From: Brevipalpus yothersi
Taxonomy: Eukaryota > Arthropoda > Arachnida > Trombidiformes > Tenuipalpidae
Reading direction: 5' to 3'
Length of the DNA: 64,000 nt
Assembly: GCA_003956705.1 (NCBI GenBank)
Contig: QZCP01000834.1
Coordinates: 120,864 to 184,863 of the forward strand
A model generated the notes under the pieces. The model saw only the letters and a program-made list of their open reading frames with translations, was not told where the DNA came from and made no database searches. This document shows positions 1 through 9,639 of the stretch, in pieces; the stretch's first letter is position 1, and every line of letters begins with the position of its first letter. The position numbers and the translations under genes are program-made.

Positions 1-271
1 GTGTTTAGTTATAAGAAAAAAACTTAGAAAGATCATTCTCCAAGCAGACATTTGTAAGATCAGCGAGAAAAAAACCTCTCATTATCTGCCAAAGTGGATC
101 AACTAGAATCTTGTGCATATACTGTCTCTCATCGATTTGATTAAAATTCTCTACATTTTAGAAAATCTAACACCCTCATTGAGGAATAGTTCGGGTTTTG
201 AACACTAAGTCTTCCCATTGTGCCTCAATTTTCAGCTGCCGTGTTCTTTAATCTACGCTCCTCTCTTTGTA

Positions 272-1487
272 ATGCCCTTCATGGTGAGTAATAATTGGAA
301 TCAATCAATAAACATTAGTTTTCCTGTTCTAAATGAGCATCTGATCCATCACACTGCAAACAGATCAATTCCAAGAGGAAGAGCCAACTGAGGGAAGCTA
401 TCCAAGACATTCTAGTGGATCAGCAAAAGACTCAAAAGTTCAGGAGGTTCTTGGAGGAAATCATCGAGGACAACATTTCCAATTTGAATAGTAAAAAAAA
501 GAATCTGGTGAAGAGAATGGATGGAAATCCAACAAACTGATTGTTAGTGACAAACTTAGAGCTCAATCATCATCTGGAAACTTGACTGAAAGGAACGAAG
601 AAGCAGAGATTGATCTGAAGTCTCGCTCAACTTCAACAAACCGAGCATTTCCAGTGGAAAGATCACCAACAGTATCAATCAGGTCAGGTTTATTGGATCC
701 AGAGAAGAAAAATGTTGAAAAATATCCCGAATTAGTTTTTATAGACCACCAAAAGGCTTACAAACTCAGAATCACTGGGAAAAACATCCACACTCATTCA
801 AAGACAGGCTTCAAATATCAGACATACTATAAAGGGCAACCAATTGACAAGAAGGAGATGGAGCAACTCATCGAAGCGAAATTTTCGAAAAATCAATCAG
901 GGCAACCTATCTGTGGAATTCATACAAGATGTTGCTACTCTGAACCAAAAAAGAGGACTCGAAATTTTAAGCAAGATTTGAAAAAGCACATTGCGACTTG
1001 CATCATAACTTACATCTGCCGATTTTGCCTCCATACTTTCGGAGATCAGAGTAACCTATCCAAACATTTTAGTGAACATCTTGCAAAGAAATCTTCAAAA
1101 ATTCCGAGAAAATTCATGCAAAACAACTTGATTGTCATGATGGACTATCAGAGAAAATATGAGCTCAATCTATCCGATGAGAATGTTTCCATTCATCCTA
1201 GTGGGTATGAGTATCAAATCTATTACAAGGGCCAGGCCATCAGTGAAGAAAAGCAAGCAAAAGTGAGGGAAAGATTGGGTAAGAGGACCAAATCAGGATG
1301 GACTCTCTGTGATATCCATGACAATTGTAACTATCATGAACCTAGAATGGTGTCACGATTCAATCAACAGTCGTTAAACCACCTCACATCCTCTTATTTC
1401 ACCTTCTTGTGTCGATATTGTTTCAAAACATATAGCAAGATGCAATTTCTTGCTGAGCATTGCCGCAAACATCCAAACATATTGTAA
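272..1487 (+). pseudogene. Array copy 1 (type A): two-module zinc-finger protein, frameshifted
   Basis: First copy of the local family. Exon 1 is 272-283 (MPFM), the intron is 284-363 (GTGAGT...CAG), and exon 2 runs from 364 to the stop at 1485-1487. The intact siblings fix this structure. Exon 2 starts with a basic helical segment (INSKRKSQLREAI...), then a Ser/Thr-rich linker, then two modules each with C-x2-H-x2-C and a C2H2 finger (CRFC...H-x3-H and CRYC...H-x3-H). Frame is lost in the run of eight A at 493-500: the upstream frame stops at about 538, while the downstream frame is open to the end. One base is missing relative to siblings, so this is either a real pseudogene or a homopolymer sequencing error. 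The C-terminus is the HPNIL type. DNA or RNA binding is inferred from the fingers; the true function is unknown. Confidence 0.75.
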
Positions 1488-3292
1488 TGTGAAAAGTCAT
1501 CTGTTTTATGAAATATTTGTCTCAAAATTTCTGCTTCTCATTCAACTCCTTCCCACTCTGTCACCCAGTCAATGTCTGATCGTTAGCCATCAAATGATCA
1601 CCACTCTTGGCTTGTTCATCGTGAAAATCATCAAAAGTTAATTCCTGTGATTCAGATTTTGTTGTATCGAGTATTTCACTGACCAAAAAAATAGAAAGCT
1701 AGAGATTATTGTGGGAAGGTCCTGAAGAAATGAATTGGCGCAACTCTATAAATCAATCTTTTTCTACACATGTTATACGAAGCAAAACGAAAATTTCTCT
1801 AGCCACTAACCTTCTATTGAATGTTATTGTAGACAAAACTGTTTGAATTTGAGACAGTAATTATAGACCAAACCAAATGGATGAATTTATTCTCATTCCA
1901 TTCCCAATGTCAGGTGTAAGGAAAATATGATACCGAGGTATGCTCGACCATCGTCCGTGACTATCTCAGACTATAACTTGACTCTCATGCCATTATCTAT
2001 GGGTCTTGTCTATCTGAAATTTCAAACGATTTTCTGATGCAATTGTGAATATTCATGATCAAGAATGGATTAATGATCAGATTAATTGATCCATTTCTTC
2101 AATGATATTCTACTTGATCATATATTGTTACTGATCCTCGAGTTTATGGATTCGATTGCTCAATTAATTCATGCTGAACAGTGAATACACCTGGTGCAAT
2201 TATGGTGAAGATTCTGGAGTTGAGTAATTCTTGACTATTGATTCCAGATCGTGAGTTTTATTTTCTAGTTTTTTCATCCAATTGACAAACCTGATATCAA
2301 AGAACACCTCAGAAAAACTGTAGATGAGCTTGTTCCACATTAATTGAGCATTGATCGCAGTTAGTCAAATCAATTACTGGTGGAAAAATCAAACGATCAA
2401 ACTTGGTTGGATGGTGCAATTTAGTTTCTTCACTGAGAGGAATTTTTTGGTCCTCCTTTTACCTTTTAATTCACAGATATCGATTGATTTGCTTTAAATT
2501 AATGGTGTTACAAGAATTTACCGCGCTATTCCATTTTTATCGACTTGAATTGACTCGAACTTCTCGAATTTGATTATAGGGATGCTTATTAGCCTAAGGG
2601 ATCTACTTGATAACTTTGACCTGTTTCTCCGCTCCACAAAAGTAGTGCGCTGTAATTGTAACTTTATGATTTATCCAAATTGATTCAATCGCCATTGGTA
2701 CAGATCAAAGAAGTGTGTATTATTGATTACCACCTAGAGCAAGTAGATCGAAAAGTTTGCTATCAGTGAATAGAATCAGCAACTGATGATGTTAGTTTAT
2801 TGTCTATCTCAAAGTACAATCTCCTCTTTCCTAACTAATTACAAATGTAATGTGAAATGTAATATAAATGTAAAAACATGTTAATTCCACTAACTGCCCA
2901 TGTGGAGGCCTTTTCAAATAAATAGGAGCATATTTTCTTTCAAATAAAACAAATGTTATCTCCAGTCAAAAGATAGCAAGATTTGTCTAACTGTAGACAA
3001 ATTGGTTTCGATAAGCAAAAAAACTGATTGTAAGTAAACGATTTGCCAGATAAAACTGCTACTCTAGTTTTACTCTATTCTAGCATTGAGAAAAAAATTG
3101 ATAATGTGTGATTCTTTAGTCTGAAGCTGAGAGTGTATTTTTGTTCTTGTTGGGAACACTTACAAGGGATAGAATTGGTCATCTAAACTGAATAATTTGT
3201 CAGAGCTTGATCTGATCTTGTATTCTCATTTTAATGAACGTGCTTTCATCTGTAGCTGATTTGTTCTTCAGACCATATATTCTCAATTCGTT
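1488..3292. other. Spacer between copies 1 and 2; B-type upstream region
   Basis: No gene seen. The first part (about 1488-2100) is the 3' flank found after copies ending HPNIL/M. The last part (about 2650-3292) is the upstream region shared by all B-type copies. A TATA-like AAATAAATAG lies near 2919 in a block that recurs before copy 4 (near 25690), but no transcription start can be assigned. Confidence 0.6.
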
Positions 3293-4508
3293 ATGGATTG
3301 CATGGTGAGTGATTTCTACCCATTTTTTCTGATTTGACTGGATATCTTTCAGATTAACTGAACTCGCATATCATAAGCAGGTCAATTCTCAAACGAGAAC
3401 GAAACTCAGAGAAGCTGTTAAAGATGTTCTGGGAGACCGTAAAAAACGTCGAAAATTGGAGGAGGTCATAGGGCAAATTATACATGATAATATTTCGAAT
3501 TTGACCCACTATGAATATGAATTTGAGGAGAAGTATGAAGCAAAAATCGAAACACAAGATAGTGGGTTCTCGGACCAGTTATCATCCGTGGGTTCGATAG
3601 CAACATGCAAGAGAACAGGAGTTTCTCCAGATTCCAGTTCAGCTGCAAAAAATCACATGGAGGAATACCAATTGTATTCTGTCAAAGAAGAGAGAACTTT
3701 AATGGAATTGGATCTCAGAGAGAAAGTCGTAAAGGAATCTCCGAAAGTAACTCTGATAGACCATCAAAAAGCTGGCAAACTTGAAATTTCCGAAGAAAAC
3801 ATCCAAATAGATTTGAGAACAGGTATTGAGTATCAAATATATCACAGAGGACGAACAATTGACCGAGCAAGGATGGAACAACTTATCGAAGAAAAAATTC
3901 GGAGAAACGAATTGGGACAGATTATTTGCGGAATTCATACCAAATGTTGCTTCACTGGACCGAGAAAGAGGGATCGCAACTTCGAAAACAATTTGAAAGC
4001 ACATATTGCATCTTTTTTCATTACTCATCTCTGCAGAGTCTGCCTCCATACTTTCGGAGATCAGAGTAACCTATCCAAACATTTTAGCGAACATCTTGCA
4101 AAGAAATCTTCAAAAATTCCGAGAAAATTCATGCAAAACAACTCGATTGTCATGATGGACTATCAGAGAAAATATGAGCTCAATCTATCCGATGAGAATG
4201 TTTCCATTCATCCTAGTGGGTATGAGTATCAAATCTATTACAAAGGTCAGGCCATAAGCGAAGAAAAGCAAGCAAAAGTCAGGCAGAGATTAGGCAAGAG
4301 AACCAAATCAGGCTGGATTCTCTGTGATATCCATGACAATTGTAACTATCATAAACCTAGAATGATTCGACAAAAGAATTTCAATTACCAGTCGTTGAGT
4401 CATCTCACATCATTTTATTTTACCTTCTTGTGTCGATATTGTTTCAAAGCATATGGTACGATGGAATATCTTCATAAGCATTTTCGCATCCACCCAAACA
4501 TAATGTAA
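3293..4508 (+). CDS. Array copy 2 (type B): intact two-module zinc-finger protein, 379 aa
   Basis: Exon 1 is 3293-3304 (MDCM), the intron is 3305-3380 (GTGAGT...GCAG), and exon 2 is 3381-4508, joined in phase 0. The protein has a basic helical N-terminus (VNSQTRTKLREAV...), an acidic/Ser-rich linker (about residues 45-125), module 1 (about 128-246) and module 2 (about 260-379). Each module begins with a D-x-Q-K/R-x-x-x-L motif and an EYQIY-x-x-G segment, followed by C-x2-H-x2-C (C187/H190/C193; C319/H322/C325). Each ends in a classic C-x2-C-x12-H-x3-H finger (C222, C225, H238, H242; C355, C358, H371, H375). I do not recognise the family beyond the C2H2 finger. A nuclear nucleic-acid-binding role is inferred only. 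The reading frame is complete and the C-terminus is the HPNIM type. Confidence 0.85.
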
Positions 4509-5694
4509 TGCGGAAAAGTCATCCTTATTTATGCAAATACTTGTCAAAAAAGTTCTGCTTTTCATTCATATTTTCACATTCCATCATCCTGCCAGTGTCA
4601 ATAAAGCATGGTCCTTGAAAAATGAATCAGTGTAGCCTTCTCAAGTGGCTTTTCCCCACATGCGAACCGAATTCAACATTAGTGGGAATCTATTGCTAAG
4701 TAATGAGAATCATAGAGTTCTCTATCGAAAATTTACTTTTGACTATTATTTATTCTAGCGAAAATTGATATTGTCAAAACTTATGTAAGAAACATGACAA
4801 TTTGTTATTGAGGAATAAACAAATGGCAAACTAGAGATGAAGTGGATTATCAAATATCGATGAAAGATCCTCAACGAATGAATCAGCCTTCTCAATTAGT
4901 TACTTGAATTCGAGACGGCAATAATTGATCAAATCAAAGATAAGTGGATGAATCAGTTCTTCCCATTTCTTCCCATTTCCGAGCCCATTCATAGGGAAAA
5001 TGTGATATTGAATTCTGCTCATGTGATTATCCTTAAAGATTATCGCAGGTGAATGACTTCTATACCCCTATCATTAACAATCTCAAATTCTAAGAAAGTT
5101 GTAGTTTGAGATCGTAATTGAACCGTGATTGACTACGAATTAAGGTTTAGATGGATTGATGTAGCCATTTTTCTTCAAGCCCCTCCATTATAGTCTACCA
5201 GGCCATAGAAAGTTACTGATTCTCAAAATGACGAATTCGATTGCTCAGTTCACTCCTGTTCAATAGTGAATGCGTCCAGTGCAATTATTGGTAAGTTCTC
5301 AACAGAAATGGAAGGGATACGCTTAGAATTTTTCCGATTAGATTTCATCTCTAGATTGCAACTTATCTCGACAAATGACTGATAAAAGTTCGGTCTGTTC
5401 AGTTTTCAATAGACAAACAGTGAGAGATCATGTCTCAAACAGATATCTGTAATATAAGTGAAGAGAAGTCTCTCACAAGTCAGTATCTAGAAATAGGTAT
5501 TAAAAACAATTTCGGAAACTGGAGCATTAGTGTAAAATTCTTCTTCTAATTGATTGGAATAATTTCCACTTTAGAGAATCCAATAGTTTTACTCAAGTAT
5601 TGTCGATGTTTTGATCACTAGTTAGTCTATATTCAAATAGTTGTGCCTCTATTTCCAGCAGTCACATTTTTTGATCCATGTTTCTCTTCTCATT
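4509..5694. other. Spacer between copies 2 and 3; A-type upstream region
   Basis: No gene seen. The first part repeats the 3' flank of copy 1. The last 350 bases or so repeat the upstream region of other A-type copies (compare 1-271 and 33780-34128). This pattern indicates that the duplicated unit includes promoter and 3' sequences as well as the gene. Confidence 0.6.
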
Positions 5695-6897
5695 ATGTCC
5701 TTCATGGTAAGTAGTCATCAACTGTTTTTTCTATTTCACATGGACATTTCATCTGATCTCTCACACCCCAAACAGCTCAAATCCAAGAGGAAAGCACTAC
5801 TGAGAGAATCTATTCGAGATATTCTAGTGTTTCAGCGAAAAAGCCACAAATTTCAGGAGTTCTTAGCAGGAATCATCGAGAACACCATTTCTAATTTGAA
5901 AAATGATGGAGAAGAATCTAGGAGAGGAAATGAACCAAAATCTAAAAAACTTATTAGTAGTGAGAAGCTTACACGTCAATCATCATTTGGAAACTCGACT
6001 GAGAACAATGAAGGAAAAATTGATCTCGATTTCCGTTCAATTTCAACGGGCCTAACTTTTCCAGTGGAAAGATCCCAACAGCATCAGTCAGATCAGGTTC
6101 ATTCAACGAAGAGAAAAAAAATGTTGAAATATGTCCTAAATTAACTATGATGGATCATCAAAGGGCTCACAAACTTCAAATCACTGGAGAAAACATCCAC
6201 ACTCATTTAAAGACAGACTTCGAGTATCAGACATACTATGAAGGACGACCAATTGACAAGAAAGAGATGGAGCATCATATCAAGAAGAAACTTTTGGAAG
6301 ATCAATCAGGGCAACTGGTTTGTGGAATCCATACCAAATGTTGCTTCACTGGACCGAAGAAGAGGGGTCGATGTTTCAACAGCAATTTGAAGATACATAT
6401 TGCAGCTTGTATCATCACATATCTCTGCAGAGTATGCTTATATACTTCTGGAGACCTATGTAACCTATGCGCTCATTTCAGTGAACATCTTGCACAGAGA
6501 TCTTCAAGGAATCCGAGAGGATTCATGCAGAACAGCTCGATTGTCATGGTGGACTATCAAAGAAAATGTGAGCTCAATCTATCCGATGAGAATGTAATGA
6601 TTCATCCTAGCGGATATGAGTATCAAATATATTACAAGGGTCAGGCCATCAGTGAAGAGAAGCACGCAAAAGTAAGGGAAAGATTGAGTAAGAGAACCAA
6701 ATCAGGATGGATTCCCTGTGATATCCATGACAATTGTAACTTTCATAAACCCTAGAATGGTGTCGTGGTTCAATCAACAGTCTTCAAATCACCTCACATC
6801 CTCTTATTTCACCTTCTTGTGTCTATATTGTTTCAAGGCCTTTGGCAAGCTGGAAACCCTTTCTATACATATCCTGAGACATCAAATCAGATCGTAG
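5695..6897 (+). pseudogene. Array copy 3 (type A): two frameshifts
   Basis: Exon 1 is 5695-5706 (MSFM), the intron is 5707-5775, and exon 2 runs from 5776 to the TAG at 6895-6897. It follows the family layout: helical N-terminus, linker, module 1 with C2H2 finger, module 2. A base is missing near 6074, so the upstream frame ends at 6144 while the module frame is open from 6147. A second lesion, an extra C in the run at 6750-6752, creates a TAG at 6753-6755 and cuts off the last finger, which continues in another frame to 6897. Two independent lesions make a sequencing explanation unlikely, so I call it a pseudogene. Its C-terminus (RHQIRS) and 3' flank are the HQSRS type, unlike its neighbours on the left. 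Confidence 0.8.
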
Positions 6898-7480
6898 TTT
6901 TCATACCATGCATCAAAATGATTTTTGATGCCTGAATCTTCAAATCCTCTGGGCACCAGTGTCCTTCCAATAACATTATTCAACTCCCCAAAAACACACA
7001 GTAAGAATGAAGTATATGTCGGCAGATCATTGTGTTGATACCATTCATCAGAACGATTTTCAATCTTCAAATCATTAAATTCTTTAGCGATCAGTAATCC
7101 TCCGATTACGTTATTCATCACAAAGTATGCATGGGTATTGACTAGATCTGATATCTATCCTCCATTTCATGAGTTTTTCATGAGCTACCTTCATCAATCG
7201 CTTCATCTGCATTGACCATTTGATACTCCTATCTTGTGCTCAGGAGTGTATTTTGAGCCCTAAAAATTCCAGATGTTTCAGAGAGCTCTCCTACTAATGT
7301 TACAAGTATTCGTCATGCCATTTCACTTTTCTTGACTCAATGCGTGATGAATTTGATTATTTGGATGCCCATCAGACTAAGGAATCTACTTGATGACTTT
7401 GATGAAGATAACTGTTTGAAATGGAACTTACGGTCATATTGGGAAAAGTTTCAACATCCCTGTCCAACAGAGAACTTATT
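6898..7480. repeat. 3' flank of HQSRS-type copies, internally duplicated
   Basis: This is the 3' flank that also follows copies 4, 5 and 8. The motif around 6935-7000 (TCCTTCCAATAACATTATTC) recurs in diverged form at 7085-7115, so the flank start is duplicated here. A related block stands alone at about 25010-25300 before copy 4. Short minus-strand reading frames across these blocks are broken in other copies, so I do not call a gene. Confidence 0.55.
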
Positions 7481-7489
7481 CCATGCATC

Positions 7490-7775
7490 ATTTAAAGAAA
7501 AATTATAAAGATAATAATACGGCGCCGCAGTGAGGTCCACTAACGAAATCGCAACGCTAACCTCACTGCGGCAGGATTTGATGAGCAGAGAGAGAGAGAA
7601 AGAGAGACAGAGAGAGAGAGAGAGAGCAAAAAACAGCGGAAGAGAGAGAAAGAAAGAAAGACAGAGAGACAGAGAGGGTGAACGAGAGAGAGAGAGACCG
7701 AGAAAGAGAGAACCTAAGAAAGAGAGAGATAGAAAGAGAGAGAGATATCAGGTGATTCGTCGAGTTTCGCCTATC
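7490..7775 (+). repeat. Hairpin-plus-GA-microsatellite element, left copy
   Basis: A 13-bp perfect inverted repeat (GCCGCAGTGAGGT and its complement, about 7522-7572) with a loop of about 24 nt is followed by a roughly 190-bp imperfect GA/AGAGAC microsatellite. The same head and microsatellite occur in opposite orientation at 13147-13495. The two copies therefore flank about 5.4 kb of DNA as an inverted pair. Confidence 0.65.
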
Positions 7776-7849
7776 TAGGTTTAGGCCGGTATAACTGGCC
7801 CTTTCCACTAGTAAAAAGACTAATCTCAACAAGCTGATGATCTGTGTTT

Positions 7850-8560
7850 CCTGATGGCTATATCCTCGACATTTTTCTATTGAATGATGCAACCAGCACT
7901 GATGCTACAATTATGGACAAGATTCAATGAAGAACTGAGTTTGTAGACTACCTTGTACGAGGAAATACCTTCGTCTTTGACAAAGGATTCAGGGATGTAG
8001 TGAATACATTAAGAGCAAGAGGGTTCAGAGTGTATATGCCTTCCTTTGGACAGAAAGGACAGCAGTTAACGAGTCGTGAAGCGAATGAATCTCGCAGGTA
8101 AGTTAATGATTGATCATGAATTGTTCAACGGATAGTAATGCTCATCTGATTATCAACAGAGTAACAAAGATCATTGTTGAGTTGGCTTTTGGTAGAATCA
8201 AAAGCCAATTTAGGATGACTGTGCAGTTAATGGGCGACCTTAGTGTTACGAAATTCATCCGTCAGCTTGAAATACTCTGCGCCATTATGAATAAATATTA
8301 CCCAAGAGTTGAAGCTGATCGTGATCATGAAGAGGAAGTCTGCGAGTGCATAGTCAGCAGAATGCAGATTGAAATAAGCTTCTTGGTCTTATTTAGGCTC
8401 AGAGTCTCTTCCGAGTCTAAAATTGCTTCAGGCTCTATGATCCAGCAGAGAACCTCATCGGATCTCTCACAGGAAACGAGCCCTATTTCCTCGCCACCGG
8501 GCGATACTACCTGAAGCTCATGAATTCTTATAATGCAAAATTCAGACAGATGAATCTTCA
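7850..8560 (+). pseudogene. Harbinger-type DDE transposase relic (DDE_Tnp_4 family)
   Basis: Translation from 7850 gives PDGYILDIF followed by a D-A-T-I-like segment, then VFDKGFRD, then RVYMPSFGQKGQQ and a TSREANESR block. After a 62-bp GTAAGT...CAG intron (8098-8159) it continues with VTKIIVELAFGRIKSQFRM. This order matches the catalytic region of PIF/Harbinger DDE_Tnp_4 transposases: the second Asp in the D-K/R-G-F-R-D motif, the third acidic residue in V-E-x-A-x-G-R-I-K. A TGA at 7928-7930 interrupts the frame, and the N-terminal half is not visible. Sequence near 8480-8560 in another frame (EPYFLATGRYYLKL) may be further remnant. It is a dead fragment. The family call is from memory of the motifs. 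Confidence 0.7.
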
Positions 8561-8916
8561 ACTTGAGGTGAGTTTATTATCAATCTTTCGAGTAAAGTTT
8601 CCATAATAATATACATGAATATTGTTCTCGTTTTAGCTTCAGATACACCAATTTTCGGCTACACTTTATTTTGGAACCCAACTCCGATCACCCTTATACT
8701 TACCCAATCGATAGTACTCGTCGAGTATGGTATCCCTGTAGAATCCCAGGATGCAGAAATGACTTTTTTTCCGGAATGCAAAAATGATCGTTGGGGTGAG
8801 ATTCAACAGGGATACTCCATTTGATGTGTAGAATCCCATGAACTAATTTGGGGAGGACTGGTCGAGTTTACGCGAAGTTCTCGTGAGCACTATACATGCG
8901 AGCCTAAGAGTCCCAC

Positions 8917-9149
8917 CCATTGATCGGGTCGAGTTGAGACGAAAGGCAGAGCCCGTGACCACTGTGGAGCATGACCCCCCCATTGGTTGGGTCGAGTCGT
9001 GACGGAGGGCGGAGCCCGTGACCTTTGTGGAGCATGACCCCCCCCCTATTGGTTGGATCGAGTCGTGACGAAGGGCGGAGCCCGTGACCACTGTGGAGCA
9101 TGACCCCCCCTCATTGTTTGGGTCCAGTCATGACGAAGGGTGGAGCCCA
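8917..9149 (+). repeat. 63-65 bp minisatellite, about 3.6 units
   Basis: The units share GGGTCGAGTCGTGACG, GCGGAGCCCGTGACC and TGTGGAGCATGACCC, the last followed by a C-run that varies in length between units. They are GC-rich compared with the surrounding AT-rich DNA. The array lies inside the foldback loop. Confidence 0.85.
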
Positions 9150-9408
9150 TTTAGGTTTAGGTTTATGTTATGTTATGTTATGTTATGTTAGGTTAGGTTA
9201 GGTTTCGGTTTCGGTTTCGGTTTCGGNNNNNNNNNNNNNNNNNNNNNNNNNNNNNNNNNNNNNNNNNNNNNNGTTTCGGTTTCGGTTTCGGTTTCGGTTT
9301 CGGTTTCGGTTTCGGTTTCGGTTTCGGTTTCGGTTTCGGTTTCGGTTTCGGTTTCGGTTTCGGTTTCGGTTTCGGTTTCGGTTTCGGTTTAGGTTTAGGT
9401 TTAGGTAA
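9150..9408 (+). repeat. TTAGG/TTATG/TTTCGG telomere-like array with assembly gap
   Basis: The sequence passes from GGTTTA through TTATG and TTAGG pentamers (about 9154-9202) into a long GGTTTC hexamer array and back to GGTTTA (about 9387-9404). A run of 46 N at 9227-9272 lies inside the array, so its true length is unknown. The TTAGG part resembles the arthropod telomere repeat; the TTTCGG part is a variant I do not know as a telomere. Confidence 0.85.
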
Positions 9409-9639
9409 TGTTGTCACCCCAATAATTCATCTTATCTTGGAACAATCCCTTCCAACTTAGATCATGGGATTCTACACATCAAATGAAGTATCTCTGTATA
9501 ATCCCACCCCTCTACGACCATTTTTGCCTTTCCGAAAAAAAGTCATTTCCACATCCTGGGATTCTACAGAGATATTATACTTGATGAGTACTATCGATTG
9601 GGTAAGTTTGAAGGGGATCGGAGTTGGGTCTCAATATGA

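Larger units (their letters stand above)
8675..9632. mobile_element. Foldback element with satellite loop
   Basis: Arms at about 8675-8841 and 9463-9632 are diverged reverse complements of each other; for example, both carry GGGATTCTACACATCAAATG or its complement, and GAGTACTATCGATTGGGTAAG-like segments. The roughly 620-bp loop holds a 63-65 bp minisatellite and a hexamer array. No transposase is encoded. This architecture is that of a non-autonomous foldback or MITE-like element. Target-site duplications were not resolved. Confidence 0.65.

Noticed and set aside
3699..4049. 116-codon minus-strand frame inside copy 2
   Set aside because: It is antisense to a well-supported exon and not conserved in frame in the other copies.
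6882..7121. Minus-strand frame repeated at 24896-25114 (shared NNVIGR segment)
   Set aside because: It lies antisense in the duplicated 3' flank. The equivalent positions after copies 4, 5 and 8 have stops or altered frames, so no conserved protein is supported.
7530..7892. Long Arg/Glu- and Ser/Leu-rich reading frames on both strands
   Set aside because: They are translations of the GA/CT microsatellite. The same applies to 13157-13447 and 62474-62698.
9193..9417. Lys-Pro repeat reading frame on the minus strand
   Set aside because: It is the TTTCGG hexamer array read in one phase and runs across N bases.
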